Source: an uncultured Ruminococcus sp.
GTDB lineage: Bacteria > Bacillota > Clostridia > Oscillospirales > Ruminococcaceae
Reading direction: 5' to 3'
DNA: 64,000 bases
Assembly (NCBI GenBank): GCA_910584195.1
Contig: CAJTYV010000002.1
Location: 1 to 64,000, forward strand
The notes under the pieces are model-generated. The model did no database searches. It was not told the DNA's origin and saw only the letters and a program-made list of their open reading frames with translations. A program made the position numbers and the translations under genes. This document shows positions 1-7,775 of this stretch, one piece after another. Position 1 is the stretch's first letter, and each line of letters opens with the position of its first letter.

Positions 1-63
1 TTTATTTGTATTTTGCGTGTCACTTTTTTGCGTTTTGCGTGGCAAGCCACAATAAGTAAATAC

Positions 64-104
64 AAAACAGTTCCGAAATATTTTTTCAATTTCGGAACTG
101 TTTT
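64..104 (-). terminator. Hairpin terminator for the 122-1171 gene
   Basis: A perfect 16-bp inverted repeat (64-79 and 89-104) with a 9-nt loop and A/T tails lies 17 bp beyond the stop codon of the minus-strand gene at 122-1171. It reads as a rho-independent terminator in either direction. The first 60 bases of the window hold nothing I can recognise. Confidence 0.75.
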
Positions 105-121
105 ATCTTGACATTCAGTTT

Positions 122-1171
122 TTAGAGGTATATCGCCATTCGGAGCATTTTTTCTTTCAACTTTTCTCCTGCTTCGCTGTACATATTAAATTCATCTTCA
201 CTCAGACTCTCGTACTCTTCATAGCTCAGGATAACGGGAAAAGATTTCGGCATTATCGTCAGGATTTTTCTATCTATAACCATTGGTATCTCTTCATTCG
301 GTTCGCAATTCATGTAATACCATTCGCTCAGCGGTGAAAGATTTGCAAAACAGAAATCACAGAAATCTATATCAACATCATCAATATATGCTCTTCTCAA
401 ATGGTCGTACAATTCTAATTCAGACTGATATTGATTGAAGTTTTTACCATTATCCTTTAAAATGTTATACTCCTGATATTGAAATATCGCTTTCAGATTC
501 GGCATGAAATGCGCCCTTTTCTGCATCATACCTGTTTTTCTCGCAAGCACAGCAAAGATAATATATGGCTTAATGGGTTTTAATTTTTCATCGCTGTTAA
601 TATGTATCAGCAAAGATTTCAGGTTATCTTTGTAGACCTCATTTTTTATACAATCATGCAAAAAAGTATGCTGTATGGTCAGATGATACAGAAAATCCGA
701 TTCTTCCTCACATTCTGCATTTTTTATTTTTATCGGCTTTTTCAGGTATTCCAGTAATTCCTCATATTTTCCTATGCTCTCTGACTGCGATTTCAAAAAT
801 GCTGTCAGTTCCTGTATCAATTCATTCTGACGAAGATAGTTTCTGATTTCCTGTTCTTCCGTTCGTTCCCCTAATGCCCTATTCAGCAAGCCGACATCTG
901 TCATAATGCAAAAATACAGATACTGCAAATCTGGATTATCAGGCTGACATCTGATTTGCTCCATAAGGTCATAGCAAGTAACAACAAGATTCTGACTGCC
1001 GATAGAGTACTTTGCAAGCAGACCATAAAACTGTTCTTTGAACTGCTTTACTCGCTGTTGCGCTTCATCAAAAGTAAGATAATTCTGTTTTAGCAATTCA
1101 TCAAATTCTACGTACTGGTCAGCCAGCTTGTTTATATATTTGTATATTTCATAATCAACGTCGTACATCAT
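122..1171 (-). CDS. Hypothetical protein, 349 aa
   Basis: I do not recognise a family. The 349-residue product is mostly helical and charged, with no signal peptide, membrane segment or catalytic motif visible, so it is probably cytosolic. Its ATG overlaps the stop of the 70-aa gene upstream (shared ATGA at 1168-1171), so the two are almost certainly translated together from the promoter at 1405-1433. A strong hairpin terminator follows the stop. The pair lies just outside a set of tandem integrase-arm-like repeats (1484-1757), so it may be element cargo or flanking chromosome. Whether the small upstream gene and this one form a functional pair, for example toxin and antitoxin, cannot be told from sequence. 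Confidence 0.7.
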   Translation of the reverse strand: MMYDVDYEIYKYINKLADQYVEFDELLKQNYLTFDEAQQRVKQFKEQFYGLLAKYSIGSQNLVVTCYDLMEQIRCQPDNPDLQYLYFCIMTDVGLLNRALGERTEEQEIRNYLRQNELIQELTAFLKSQSESIGKYEELLEYLKKPIKIKNAECEEESDFLYHLTIQHTFLHDCIKNEVYKDNLKSLLIHINSDEKLKPIKPYIIFAVLARKTGMMQKRAHFMPNLKAIFQYQEYNILKDNGKNFNQYQSELELYDHLRRAYIDDVDIDFCDFCFANLSPLSEWYYMNCEPNEEIPMVIDRKILTIMPKSFPVILSYEEYESLSEDEFNMYSEAGEKLKEKMLRMAIYL

Positions 1172-1380
1172 AAGTTCGCCTCAAATTTCTTTTTGATTCT
1201 TTCTCCGTCTTTGCTGTTCAGGATTCTAATATCATCAAGATGCAGCAGGATTAATTCTTTCCACAATTCGTCATCTGCTTCCTTTGCAAGTTCGAGTGTT
1301 AATTTCATGATGCGAAACTCTTCATTTTCATCCATATTTTCAATTCGTTTTATTGTACGTTTTGGAACAAGTTTATGCAT
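1168..1380 (-). CDS. Small hypothetical protein, 70 aa
   Basis: A 70-residue, very charged, probably all-helical protein of no recognised family. It has a good sigma-A promoter 25 bp upstream and ends in a 4-bp ATGA overlap with the 349-aa gene, which argues that it is a real first cistron. A shine-dalgarno is weak (GGGCGAT region about 10 bp before the ATG). A plus-strand frame over the same bases has no ribosome site and is taken as a shadow. Confidence 0.6.
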   Translation of the reverse strand: MHKLVPKRTIKRIENMDENEEFRIMKLTLELAKEADDELWKELILLHLDDIRILNSKDGERIKKKFEANL

Positions 1381-1404
1381 TTTCTATCGCCCTGCCTTTT
1401 TATC

Positions 1405-1433
1405 ATTATACATCTTTCAATTTATAAACGCAA
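1405..1433 (-). promoter_or_regulatory. Sigma-A promoter for the 1380-122 gene pair
   Basis: On the minus strand the -35 is TTGCGT (1428-1433), the spacer is 17 nt and the -10 is TATAAT (1405-1410). It sits 25-53 bp upstream of the 70-aa gene. Confidence 0.7.
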
Positions 1434-1483
1434 GTGTAAAAATCATTTTTTCCTGCTCCATAATGTTTATCTCTTTTCAAAGA

Positions 1484-1505
1484 TAAGGGGTCAATAAGGG
1501 GTCAA
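1484..1505 (+). repeat. Tandem 11-bp direct repeat, arm-site-like
   Basis: Two perfect adjacent copies of TAAGGGGTCAA (1484-1494, 1495-1505). Tandem direct repeats of this length, one helical turn apart, next to mobile element ends are typical of the arm-type binding sites of tyrosine integrases. That role is inferred. Confidence 0.45.
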
Positions 1506-1518
1506 AACAGTCACAACA

Positions 1519-1567
1519 AAAAGTACAACCCACGTAATTGACCGTATTACGTGGGTTTATGTACTTT
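1519..1567. repeat. Long inverted repeat
   Basis: An inverted repeat with arms of about 20 bp around a 7-nt centre (core ACCCACGTAAT and its complement; outer AAAGTAC and GTACTTT) lies 14 bp from the tandem 11-mers. A T-rich tract follows on the plus strand. It could be a transcription terminator, or a recombinase core or regulatory site at an element end. The rest of 1568-1711 shows nothing I can name. Confidence 0.5.
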
Positions 1568-1711
1568 ATTTTTTTTGATTTTTCTTTATTTCTTTGGGTT
1601 ATGAGCTTTGCGGCGTGTGCGTTACCCAGTATCATAGAGTGTTATATAGTCCGAAAAATAGGGATTTTTCAAAATCAGCAACGCAAAATCAAAGATTAAA
1701 TTTCTCTCCAG

Positions 1712-1757
1712 TTGATGTACAAATTGATGTACAAATGCAAACCTATTGATGTATATT
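1712..1757 (+). repeat. Tandem TTGATGTACAAA repeats, arm-site-like
   Basis: Two perfect adjacent copies of the 12-mer TTGATGTACAAA (1712-1723, 1724-1735) and a third degenerate copy at 1746-1757 in the same orientation. A related tandem pair beginning TTGATGTA occurs at 26260-26281, just beyond the relaxase gene at the other side of the island. I infer integrase arm sites marking element ends. Confidence 0.45.
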
Positions 1758-1792
1758 TCTGCCTCCATAATGGAGGCAGTTTTCATATATAA

Positions 1793-3469
1793 TTATCCCC
1801 GCTTTACCATACACTGCTTGCCCTTAAATGCAATGCCAAACTTCACAATATTTTTGTAACCTTCATATCCAAGATTAACCTCATACTGATTTTCCTCTAT
1901 CTGTTCAAGAGCAACATCGCACTGACCGTCGAGAGTTTCACCGTCTTTGACTGTTTTTATCTCTATAACTACAGCCAAATCGTGCGTAAGGACATTTTTG
2001 ACGATTATATCGTTGCGGCCTGTTCCGCTTTCACGATTGGATTCTACAAGGAATTCATCTGAATATTCAAGAAGTCCCACAAGGAAGCCGTGATAAAAGT
2101 TCTCATAACCGTCGTGATAACTGATACTTCTCAGCAGCCAGCGATTGACCTCAAGCTGAAATACACCTGCATCTCCCTCAAGAACTGCTTTGAGCAAGAC
2201 GCTTTTATCAGCCTCACGAATAGATTCGTCAAACCATTGCCTGAAAGTATTCTCATAAATTGAAACAATTTCAAGATTTGGAATAACGGCAGTAAAGTAA
2301 TTGTGTATGCCGATCTGATATATTTTTAATGCTTTGAGGTAACCCGTGTGCAGTAAAAAGCTCCAGATATGCTCTGAACGTACATTCATATTTGTGTAGG
2401 TAATATCGTCATACAGCGGCTTATCAATGCTTTCTCCGGTTATCAGCTTTTCAATATCGTCACGTATTTTTCTGTCACTTTTTACGATCAGTTCATGGAT
2501 TATGCTGTTAGAGCTTGTATTCGCCCAGTATGCTCTCAGAAGATTCTTTTTATCCGTTCTTGTACATGAAATATAGTTCAGAACGCTCCACGGATTATAT
2601 ATTTCATCATCACCGAATTTATATCCGTCATACCACTTTTTTACATACTCAAAAAATTCAGACAGATCATAATATTCTAAAATTTCCTTGATTTCTTTTT
2701 CAGTAAATCCAAAATAAGATGTGAACAGATCGTCAGAAACAGAGTGAACAGCCAAGTTATTAAGTCCGGTAAAAATACTCTCCTTAGAAATACGCAGGCA
2801 GCCCGTAAGAACCCCGAATTCAAGGGAGTCATTAGTTTTCAGAACGCTCTCAAAAACCGAACGTATTAGATCTATCATCTTATCATAAAAGCCATTGAAA
2901 TACGCATTTTCAAGAGGAACGTCATATTCGTCGATCAGGACAATAACATTTTTATTATAAACTGTACAGAGACAATCGGAAAGAAGCTTTAACGCAGTAA
3001 AATATGTTGAATCGTTAGCAGTTCCATTGTATATATTCTCAAATTTTTTTCTCTGCATTGGCTTAAGTCTATCTGACGATAATATATCATCATGTCTTTC
3101 AAACTCAGAAAGTACAATATCCTTAAACTTTTCAAAAGCATCTTCATAGCCCGGCTGCTTCATACCTTTAAGTGAAATGCTGATAACAGGATACTCTCCC
3201 ATATATCGGCGATATTTCTCGCCTGCTTCGGAGATTTTTAACCCGTCAAACAAATACGAATTATCTTCATCTGTCTTTTCAAAGAATCTTCTCAGCATAC
3301 TCATATTCAGTGTTTTGCCGAATCGTCTTGGACGAGTGAAAAGTGTTACCATTGCAGTGCTGTCGATAATATCTTTGATCATAAGTGTTTTATCGATAAA
3401 ATAACAATTTCTGTCTCTCAATACTTTAAAATCTTCGATTCCCAGCGGAATAGCCTTACGTTCGTTCAT
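1793..3469 (-). CDS. AAA-ATPase-like / PD-(D/E)XK nuclease-superfamily protein
   Basis: This 558-aa protein matches the 'predicted AAA-ATPase' (PF09820) plus PD-(D/E)XK superfamily (DUF1703/PDDEXK_9) architecture that is abundant in gut bacteria. The N-terminal 50 residues carry the family opening and a P-loop-like motif RPRRFGKT at residues 46-53; an acidic strand VLIDEYDVP follows as the Walker B. The C-terminal part has the nuclease-like pattern GRNDIIV then VVIEIKT (about residues 490-515), where the D and ExK supply the catalytic triad. No membrane segment is seen. It has its own promoter (3505-3533) and a GAGG ribosome site. The family is expanded and often lies in accessory regions; the biological role is not established. 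The gene is monocistronic and oriented like the NACHT gene upstream of it. Confidence 0.9.
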   Translation of the reverse strand: MNERKAIPLGIEDFKVLRDRNCYFIDKTLMIKDIIDSTAMVTLFTRPRRFGKTLNMSMLRRFFEKTDEDNSYLFDGLKISEAGEKYRRYMGEYPVISISLKGMKQPGYEDAFEKFKDIVLSEFERHDDILSSDRLKPMQRKKFENIYNGTANDSTYFTALKLLSDCLCTVYNKNVIVLIDEYDVPLENAYFNGFYDKMIDLIRSVFESVLKTNDSLEFGVLTGCLRISKESIFTGLNNLAVHSVSDDLFTSYFGFTEKEIKEILEYYDLSEFFEYVKKWYDGYKFGDDEIYNPWSVLNYISCTRTDKKNLLRAYWANTSSNSIIHELIVKSDRKIRDDIEKLITGESIDKPLYDDITYTNMNVRSEHIWSFLLHTGYLKALKIYQIGIHNYFTAVIPNLEIVSIYENTFRQWFDESIREADKSVLLKAVLEGDAGVFQLEVNRWLLRSISYHDGYENFYHGFLVGLLEYSDEFLVESNRESGTGRNDIIVKNVLTHDLAVVIEIKTVKDGETLDGQCDVALEQIEENQYEVNLGYEGYKNIVKFGIAFKGKQCMVKRG

Positions 3470-3504
3470 GATGCCGCCTCACTTTCGCATTATTATCTAT
3501 AATA

Positions 3505-3533
3505 ATTATACTATATTTCACGGTAAAAATCAA
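3505..3533 (-). promoter_or_regulatory. Sigma-A promoter of the AAA-ATPase-like gene
   Basis: Minus strand: TTGATT (3528-3533), 17-nt spacer, TATAAT (3505-3510), 36 bp before the ATG. Confidence 0.75.
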
Positions 3534-3565
3534 GGAAAATTCACAGAGATTTTGTAGAAGATGCG

Positions 3566-3585
3566 CAGACGAATTTTTTCGTCTG
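3566..3585. terminator. Hairpin downstream of the NACHT gene
   Basis: An 8-bp stem (CAGACGAA and its complement) with a 4-nt loop lies about 85 bp past the NACHT stop codon. The U-tract is weak on the minus strand, so this is only a possible terminator. Confidence 0.35.
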
Positions 3586-3669
3586 GTTTTATAAAACGAC
3601 GAAAACAGTCTGACGCCTATCAAGTGATTTGGGTGTACGGTGACGGAAAATCTGGCGCACAAGTTCTTC

Positions 3670-6480
3670 TCAATCAAAATACAATCTGCCCCATTTCCAC
3701 TCAGGAGTCAGATAACGTTCCTCAATGAAATTATCTTCTTCCATATCACAATATGCGCCCATTTTATTGAGCATCTCTTTTTCTTTTATATCCCAGAACA
3801 TTACGCCCCTGAAATCACATTCCCTGAATATATCCATCTGAGACACTACTTCAGTAAGAAAATCCGCGCTGAGCTTTTCTATGGAATCTGATTTTTTTCT
3901 GTATTTCCTTGCAAATTGATCATATTCATCATCAATTTCAATAGACGGAATCGTTTTTATAAGTTTACCTGTCTCAAATTCAAAAATCAAAACTGCATCA
4001 TCTGACAGAGCTTTAAAATATTTACCGTCATCAGAAATCTCTTCATAATAGAAAGTCTGATAACCCGACTCTTTAGCAATGCTTTTAAAAATGCTGTATT
4101 CCTTGACGATACGTTTTTCTTTCATATTCCACAAAACCACGTTTCCGTATTTATTAAAGACTATCAGCATTATATCACCGAAAACAGCGTAGGAATGATT
4201 ATCCTCAAATTCAAGAAGCTGAAGATTAAATATTCGGGATTCGCTGAAATTACATGGATCGTCGCCTGAATATTTTGCATATGTCGGAAGATAGTTTTGA
4301 AAGGTCAGACCTCCGAAATCTACCCCGTTGATAACCTGATCACGTGATATCCACATAACTCTTATAACGTTATCGGCGGCACACGAATCCGGTACACCGT
4401 AATTTATATCGAGAAAAATATCAAGGAGCGTTCTATTATAAAAATATCTGTCATCGCTGGCATTTTTATAATCTCCGCTTATCTCGCCTATCATTCTCAA
4501 AGCATCATAATTATCCTCAAAATCGCAGCTTCTGCGAAACCAGCGATCTTTTATTTCCGCTTTTATGATATACTCAACTTTTTCTTCTCTCGATTCATTT
4601 CTGTATCCAACATAAATAGCCTCTATCGCATTTAGTATATGCTTAGCCGCAAAGTAATCCCTGTAAAATTGATGTGTAAAATGCAGTCTGTGCGGCTCAG
4701 AATATGACACTTCAACAAAGCTGATATTATTAATTATCAATTCAATGAAATCATTTCTGCTTCTGCTTTCAAGCAGGGCGTCCTTGTTTATTTTTCGTGG
4801 AGCTACCATATTCTGATAAACTTGTTCATCATATATATAAAGATCTATCGCTGTGTCAATAGCATCAAGTACTTTTTGTCTCGTCACTTCAATATCTGTA
4901 TAACTTTCAGGAAAATATTTATAGACATACTCTTCAGTTTTCACCCGTTTCTTCTTTTTACTGTTTAAACTGGGTTTGAGCATTCGTTTACACACAAGCG
5001 GAAGTGCGAACTGAACAATGAATCTGATCACTCCGCCGTCCTGTGCGTTATCTTTCCAGTTCATTATATACGAATCAATAACTTCTCCGCACTTATTCAG
5101 CTTATTCCCGTTTTTATGACTTTCAAGATAGATCTCCAGAAATGTCGGTATTTTCAGGATCTCCATAAGAGCTTCATCATTTACTGCGTCATATTCGCTC
5201 TCTGTCTCTGATACAGCGGCAATGAGTTCAGAAGCCTGTATACCGCATAATTCCACGCATTTAAAATCGGCAAAAAGATCATACTGCGGAATTATTCTTC
5301 CGGAAATAATTATGCGCACATTTTTCCATTCGCTGACTATCCACATCAACTCGCCTAAAAATGTTTCGTAAAGGTCGTATTTCATTTCGTTCATGCCGTC
5401 AAGCAGCAGAACATATTTCGGGCGAAAATTATCGGGATCAGCTTTAAATTCACGGTCGATTATCGCCAACTGACGCAATATGCCGTCCTCTCCCTCGCAT
5501 ACGGTGCAGGTTTCGTATGTCTGATACTCATACTGATACTGATATTTCAGCAGGATATTCAGCAATATCCAACAGTTTCCCGAGCGGATCTTTTCATGTA
5601 TCTCTCTTCTGTACTGATGAAGCGAAAAGTAAAAATTTATGGTATTTTCATTGCGGATGTAATTTCTCAGCAGCGTAGATTTTCCTGCGCCTCCTGTACC
5701 GTACAGAAAAACATTTCCCTGATCTGGAATTGCCGCTATCGTCTCATTTTCATGGCGTAATTCCGGAGTATATTTTATGTCGTCAGATTTCTGATGCTTT
5801 GCCCCGTCGCAGATATTTTCAATAAGTCCTATCGGCAATTCAAAATTCATGGAATTTTCATCATCGAATCTTACCGCTCTGAAAGTTCTTCTTGCAGTTG
5901 CTTCAAACAGTTCTGTTTTTTCCGATTCAGCAGGATCATTATGAACGTGATACAGCAATCCCAACAAAAGAGCCTCAACGCAGATGCGCTTTGGATTTGC
6001 ATAACTGCCGAAAATTTTATTCTTTGGAATAAATTCCGAGCCGTACAAGATCCTGCTGATACTGCTGTCCTGACGAATGATCTGGAGCAAAGTATATACA
6101 AGCGAATCGAGCCTTTCACGGTCGATTATTTCATCGCATACGGACTGCATTTTCCGCAGATATACGGCAGCTTTTTCGGGATTTCCGATACATTTTTCAA
6201 ATTCCGTAAAGCTCAGCTTTTCATATGGATAATAGCGTCCCTGCGGAAGAAACCGTCCTATCTTCTTGTCGATTTTGTGGTACGAATCCTGCTTGTTTAC
6301 GTCATCATTGAAGCAAGCAAGGAGATTGCGCTCGTGAGTACGCTCATTGCCCTTGTTGTCGGCGATCACCTGCAACAATTTCACCAGAACCCTGCCGTTG
6401 CCGATCTTTCCGCTGCCTGTTATTTTGGAGTCGATTATCAGCGAGAGAAACACGTTCAGAGCCATTTTTACCTCAGACAT
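3670..6480 (-). CDS. NACHT-type STAND NTPase with C-terminal repeat region
   Basis: A 936-aa protein if translation starts at 6480, which I choose because an AGGAAAGG ribosome site precedes it; the frame stays open to 6600 but has no site there. Residues 1-250 are helical and unassigned. The NTPase core follows: Walker A GTGGAGKST at 261-269, a Walker B strand VLLLDGMNE near 358-365 in the NACHT style, and the sensor strand VRIIISGR. A helical stretch comes next, then a C-terminal half with short beta-rich units (for example NVVLWNMKE and GVMFWDIKE) resembling degenerate WD40 blades. NACHT proteins of this shape include known bacterial antiphage sensors, where the C-terminus recognises a ligand and the N-terminus is the effector. 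Here no effector fold is recognisable. Its 5' leader is partly duplicated at 7441-7471. Confidence 0.85.
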   Translation of the reverse strand: MSEVKMALNVFLSLIIDSKITGSGKIGNGRVLVKLLQVIADNKGNERTHERNLLACFNDDVNKQDSYHKIDKKIGRFLPQGRYYPYEKLSFTEFEKCIGNPEKAAVYLRKMQSVCDEIIDRERLDSLVYTLLQIIRQDSSISRILYGSEFIPKNKIFGSYANPKRICVEALLLGLLYHVHNDPAESEKTELFEATARRTFRAVRFDDENSMNFELPIGLIENICDGAKHQKSDDIKYTPELRHENETIAAIPDQGNVFLYGTGGAGKSTLLRNYIRNENTINFYFSLHQYRREIHEKIRSGNCWILLNILLKYQYQYEYQTYETCTVCEGEDGILRQLAIIDREFKADPDNFRPKYVLLLDGMNEMKYDLYETFLGELMWIVSEWKNVRIIISGRIIPQYDLFADFKCVELCGIQASELIAAVSETESEYDAVNDEALMEILKIPTFLEIYLESHKNGNKLNKCGEVIDSYIMNWKDNAQDGGVIRFIVQFALPLVCKRMLKPSLNSKKKKRVKTEEYVYKYFPESYTDIEVTRQKVLDAIDTAIDLYIYDEQVYQNMVAPRKINKDALLESRSRNDFIELIINNISFVEVSYSEPHRLHFTHQFYRDYFAAKHILNAIEAIYVGYRNESREEKVEYIIKAEIKDRWFRRSCDFEDNYDALRMIGEISGDYKNASDDRYFYNRTLLDIFLDINYGVPDSCAADNVIRVMWISRDQVINGVDFGGLTFQNYLPTYAKYSGDDPCNFSESRIFNLQLLEFEDNHSYAVFGDIMLIVFNKYGNVVLWNMKEKRIVKEYSIFKSIAKESGYQTFYYEEISDDGKYFKALSDDAVLIFEFETGKLIKTIPSIEIDDEYDQFARKYRKKSDSIEKLSADFLTEVVSQMDIFRECDFRGVMFWDIKEKEMLNKMGAYCDMEEDNFIEERYLTPEWKWGRLYFD

Positions 6481-6494
6481 TTTATTTTCCTTTC

Positions 6495-6525
6495 CTGCGG
6501 ACAAATTCTGCATTTTCAGGGACAA
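6495..6525. repeat. Leader repeat, copy 1 (paired with 7441-7471)
   Basis: This 31-bp segment is 28/31 identical to 7441-7471 in the same orientation. Each copy holds two GGACAA motifs about 22 bp apart. Copy 1 lies in the NACHT 5' untranslated region and directly upstream of the divergent small-RNA promoter, so it could be a regulator binding site for both. Confidence 0.6.
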
Positions 6526-6542
6526 GTTTTTTAAAAAAAATC

Positions 6543-6571
6543 TTGACATTTGTTCGTGAATATGATATGAT
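6543..6571 (+). promoter_or_regulatory. Strong promoter of a short structured RNA
   Basis: TTGACA (6543-6548), 17-nt spacer and TATGAT (6566-6571). Transcription should begin near 6578, exactly at the start of the folded element at 6582-6653. Confidence 0.7.
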
Positions 6572-6577
6572 ATAAGC

Positions 6578-6657
6578 ATACAAAGGAACTTAACAGCCAA
6601 TGAGACATTGACCCTACAGGGTAACTATGTCTTGTTGGCTTTTTTGTTCCTTTTTTT
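6578..6657 (+). ncRNA. Candidate small structured RNA of about 80 nt, family unknown
   Basis: Directly downstream of a consensus promoter lies a nested stem: AAAGGAAC (6582-6589) with GTTCCTTT (6646-6653), GCCAA (6596-6600) with TTGGC (6635-6639), AGACAT (6603-6608) with ATGTCT (6627-6632), and ACCC with GGGT around a TACA loop (6611-6622). Two T-runs (6640-6645, 6651-6657) supply terminators. There is no open reading frame with a ribosome site inside, so I read it as a self-terminating non-coding RNA. It is divergent from the NACHT gene and 260 bp before a pentapeptide-like gene. It matches no riboswitch or T-box signature that I know. An alternative is an attenuator or leader for the downstream gene. 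Confidence 0.5.
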
Positions 6658-6681
6658 GCATTTCCAGAATCTTGAAAACTT

Positions 6682-6845
6682 AGAACCTGTCCACATAGAA
6701 ATTATGTGCGGATTTTCGAGCATAATTTTGACGAGGGCAAGGCGAAAAAGCGAAAGCATACTTGATGTATGGTGAGCTTTTTCAACGCAGCAATCGGCAA
6801 AATTTGCCGAAAAGACGTGCGGAATTTCCTATGTGGACAGGTTCT
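6682..6845. repeat. MITE-like palindromic repeat, family A, full copy
   Basis: A 164-bp element with near-perfect terminal inverted repeats (core AGAACCTGTCCACATAG at both ends) and no coding capacity. The centre folds as a GAAAAAGC/GCTTTTTC stem closing on the small palindrome CATAC-TTGAT-GTATG (6757-6771). A diverged full copy in the opposite orientation lies at 55486-55643 and a collapsed relic at 53147-53183. Confidence 0.75.
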
Positions 6846-6915
6846 TAATAGAGCGTCGTGAGACACACATGGCTCGATGAGCCGATTTGAAATTGATAAT
6901 AAGGAGGTCTTTTAT

Positions 6916-7383
6916 ATGGACGAATCATTTGAAGAACTGTTCGCCAAGTTTCAGCAACCGACAAACGGTGAACTGAAGGAGGAATTGATTGAAAAAATAA
7001 TGGATATGACAGATAGCCCATTATATGGACATTATATCAAACCTCGTGAGGGTGTGATGATTGACAACCAATTGATCAAAAACCGCTCTTTCTATAGAGA
7101 GCATTTTCTTAGTGCAGTCATAACAAACACCAAATTCAAGAATTGTACGTTCTTTTGTGTGTCAACGTGGCTTAGTACAATATTCGAGAATTGCGTGTTT
7201 GAGAATTGTCGGTTTATCAATTGCTCAATGGAAAATACTTACCTTGAAAATGTTGCGTTTATCAAGTGCAATATTTTCGACAGCTGTATTGAATCCATGG
7301 GCTCGAAAATCCTGAGTGTGTGGAGAATTGGCTGTAAGACGAAATATCGGCAACTGAAAAAATATGAGGAGTTGTTTTTGTAA
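6916..7383 (+). CDS. Pentapeptide-repeat-like protein, 155 aa
   Basis: The start at 6916 is chosen for the strong AAGGAGGT site 8 bp upstream. Residues 1-60 are helical. Residues 65-125 repeat a five-residue pattern of the F/L-x-N-C-x type (TKFKNC, TIFENC, CVFENC, CRFINC, VAFIKC), as in pentapeptide repeat quadrilateral beta-helices. The cysteine richness is unusual. There is no signal peptide. Function is unknown; pentapeptide proteins elsewhere mimic DNA or act as binding scaffolds. It sits between the MITE and the invertible recombinase cassette and ends in a terminator. Confidence 0.65.
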   Translation: MDESFEELFAKFQQPTNGELKEELIEKIMDMTDSPLYGHYIKPREGVMIDNQLIKNRSFYREHFLSAVITNTKFKNCTFFCVSTWLSTIFENCVFENCRFINCSMENTYLENVAFIKCNIFDSCIESMGSKILSVWRIGCKTKYRQLKKYEELFL

Positions 7384-7392
7384 ATGTGCGGT

Positions 7393-7417
7393 GAGGAGCT
7401 TTCGCTCCTCTTTTTTT
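7393..7417 (+). terminator. Rho-independent terminator
   Basis: GAGGAGC / GCTCCTC stem (7393-7399, 7404-7410), TTTC loop and seven Ts, 10 bp after the pentapeptide-like gene. Confidence 0.85.
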
Positions 7418-7440
7418 AGGCAATTTTCAAAAAATTCTCT

Positions 7441-7471
7441 CTGCGGACAAATTTCGCATTTTCGGGGACAA
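7441..7471. repeat. Leader repeat, copy 2
   Basis: 28/31 identical to 6495-6525 in the same orientation. It lies just downstream, in the leftward sense, of the minus-strand promoter at 7522-7550, the same relation that copy 1 has to the NACHT start codon. This looks either like a duplicated operator or like a relic of a second leader. Confidence 0.6.
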
Positions 7472-7521
7472 ATTCTTCCTATTTCCGTGATATAATCAAC
7501 TTGACCGGAAATATTTTCTTT

Positions 7522-7550
7522 ATTTTATCATACGGCTGTGTGGTTGTCAA
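7522..7550 (-). promoter_or_regulatory. Leftward sigma-A promoter outside the invertible cassette
   Basis: Minus strand: TTGACA (7545-7550), 17-nt spacer, TAAAAT (7522-7527). It reads left, antisense to the pentapeptide-like gene and toward the distant NACHT gene. It has no adjacent sense gene. Confidence 0.6.
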
Positions 7551-7563
7551 GATATAAAAATAG

Positions 7564-7580
7564 CCGCAAATTTCTTCCAT
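7564..7580 (+). repeat. Left inverted repeat of a putative invertible cassette
   Basis: CCGCAAATTTCTTCCAT, perfectly matched in reverse complement at 8929-8945. The site itself looks like a tyrosine recombinase core: GCAAAT, a 7-bp spacer TTCTTCC, then ATTTGC. Confidence 0.75.
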
Positions 7581-7605
7581 TTGCGACACGCATCTCACTT
7601 AATAA

Positions 7606-7634
7606 ATTATACTATATTTGTCGAAATAAGTCAA
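7606..7634 (-). promoter_or_regulatory. Outward promoter inside the invertible cassette
   Basis: Minus strand: TTGACT (7629-7634), 17-nt spacer, TATAAT (7606-7611). In the present orientation it fires left across the left inverted repeat. After inversion it would fire right across the right repeat into the operon starting at 9019. Confidence 0.65.
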
Positions 7635-7775
7635 GCATTTTCAGAAATTTTATACAAACAACAGTACTATTTTAGTGATATGCACAATAAAAATTCGTTT
7701 GTTTTGTCAATTATGCTACAGGTCAGAAGTATATCAGCCGTCATGATTCTGGTCGAAAAATTCAGGAGGGAGACT

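Noticed and set aside
1168..1380. Toxin-antitoxin pair made of the 70-aa and 349-aa genes
   Set aside because: The overlap is suggestive, but neither protein shows a known toxin, antitoxin or DNA-binding motif.
1596..1606. GGGTTATGAGC matching the anticodon stem of the initiator tRNA, as an att remnant
   Set aside because: The match is only 11 bp, comes from the middle and not the 3' end of the tRNA, and has no flanking similarity.
5794..6534. Plus-strand 246-aa frame opposite the NACHT gene
   Set aside because: It lies entirely antisense to the conserved part of the NACHT gene and has no ribosome site.
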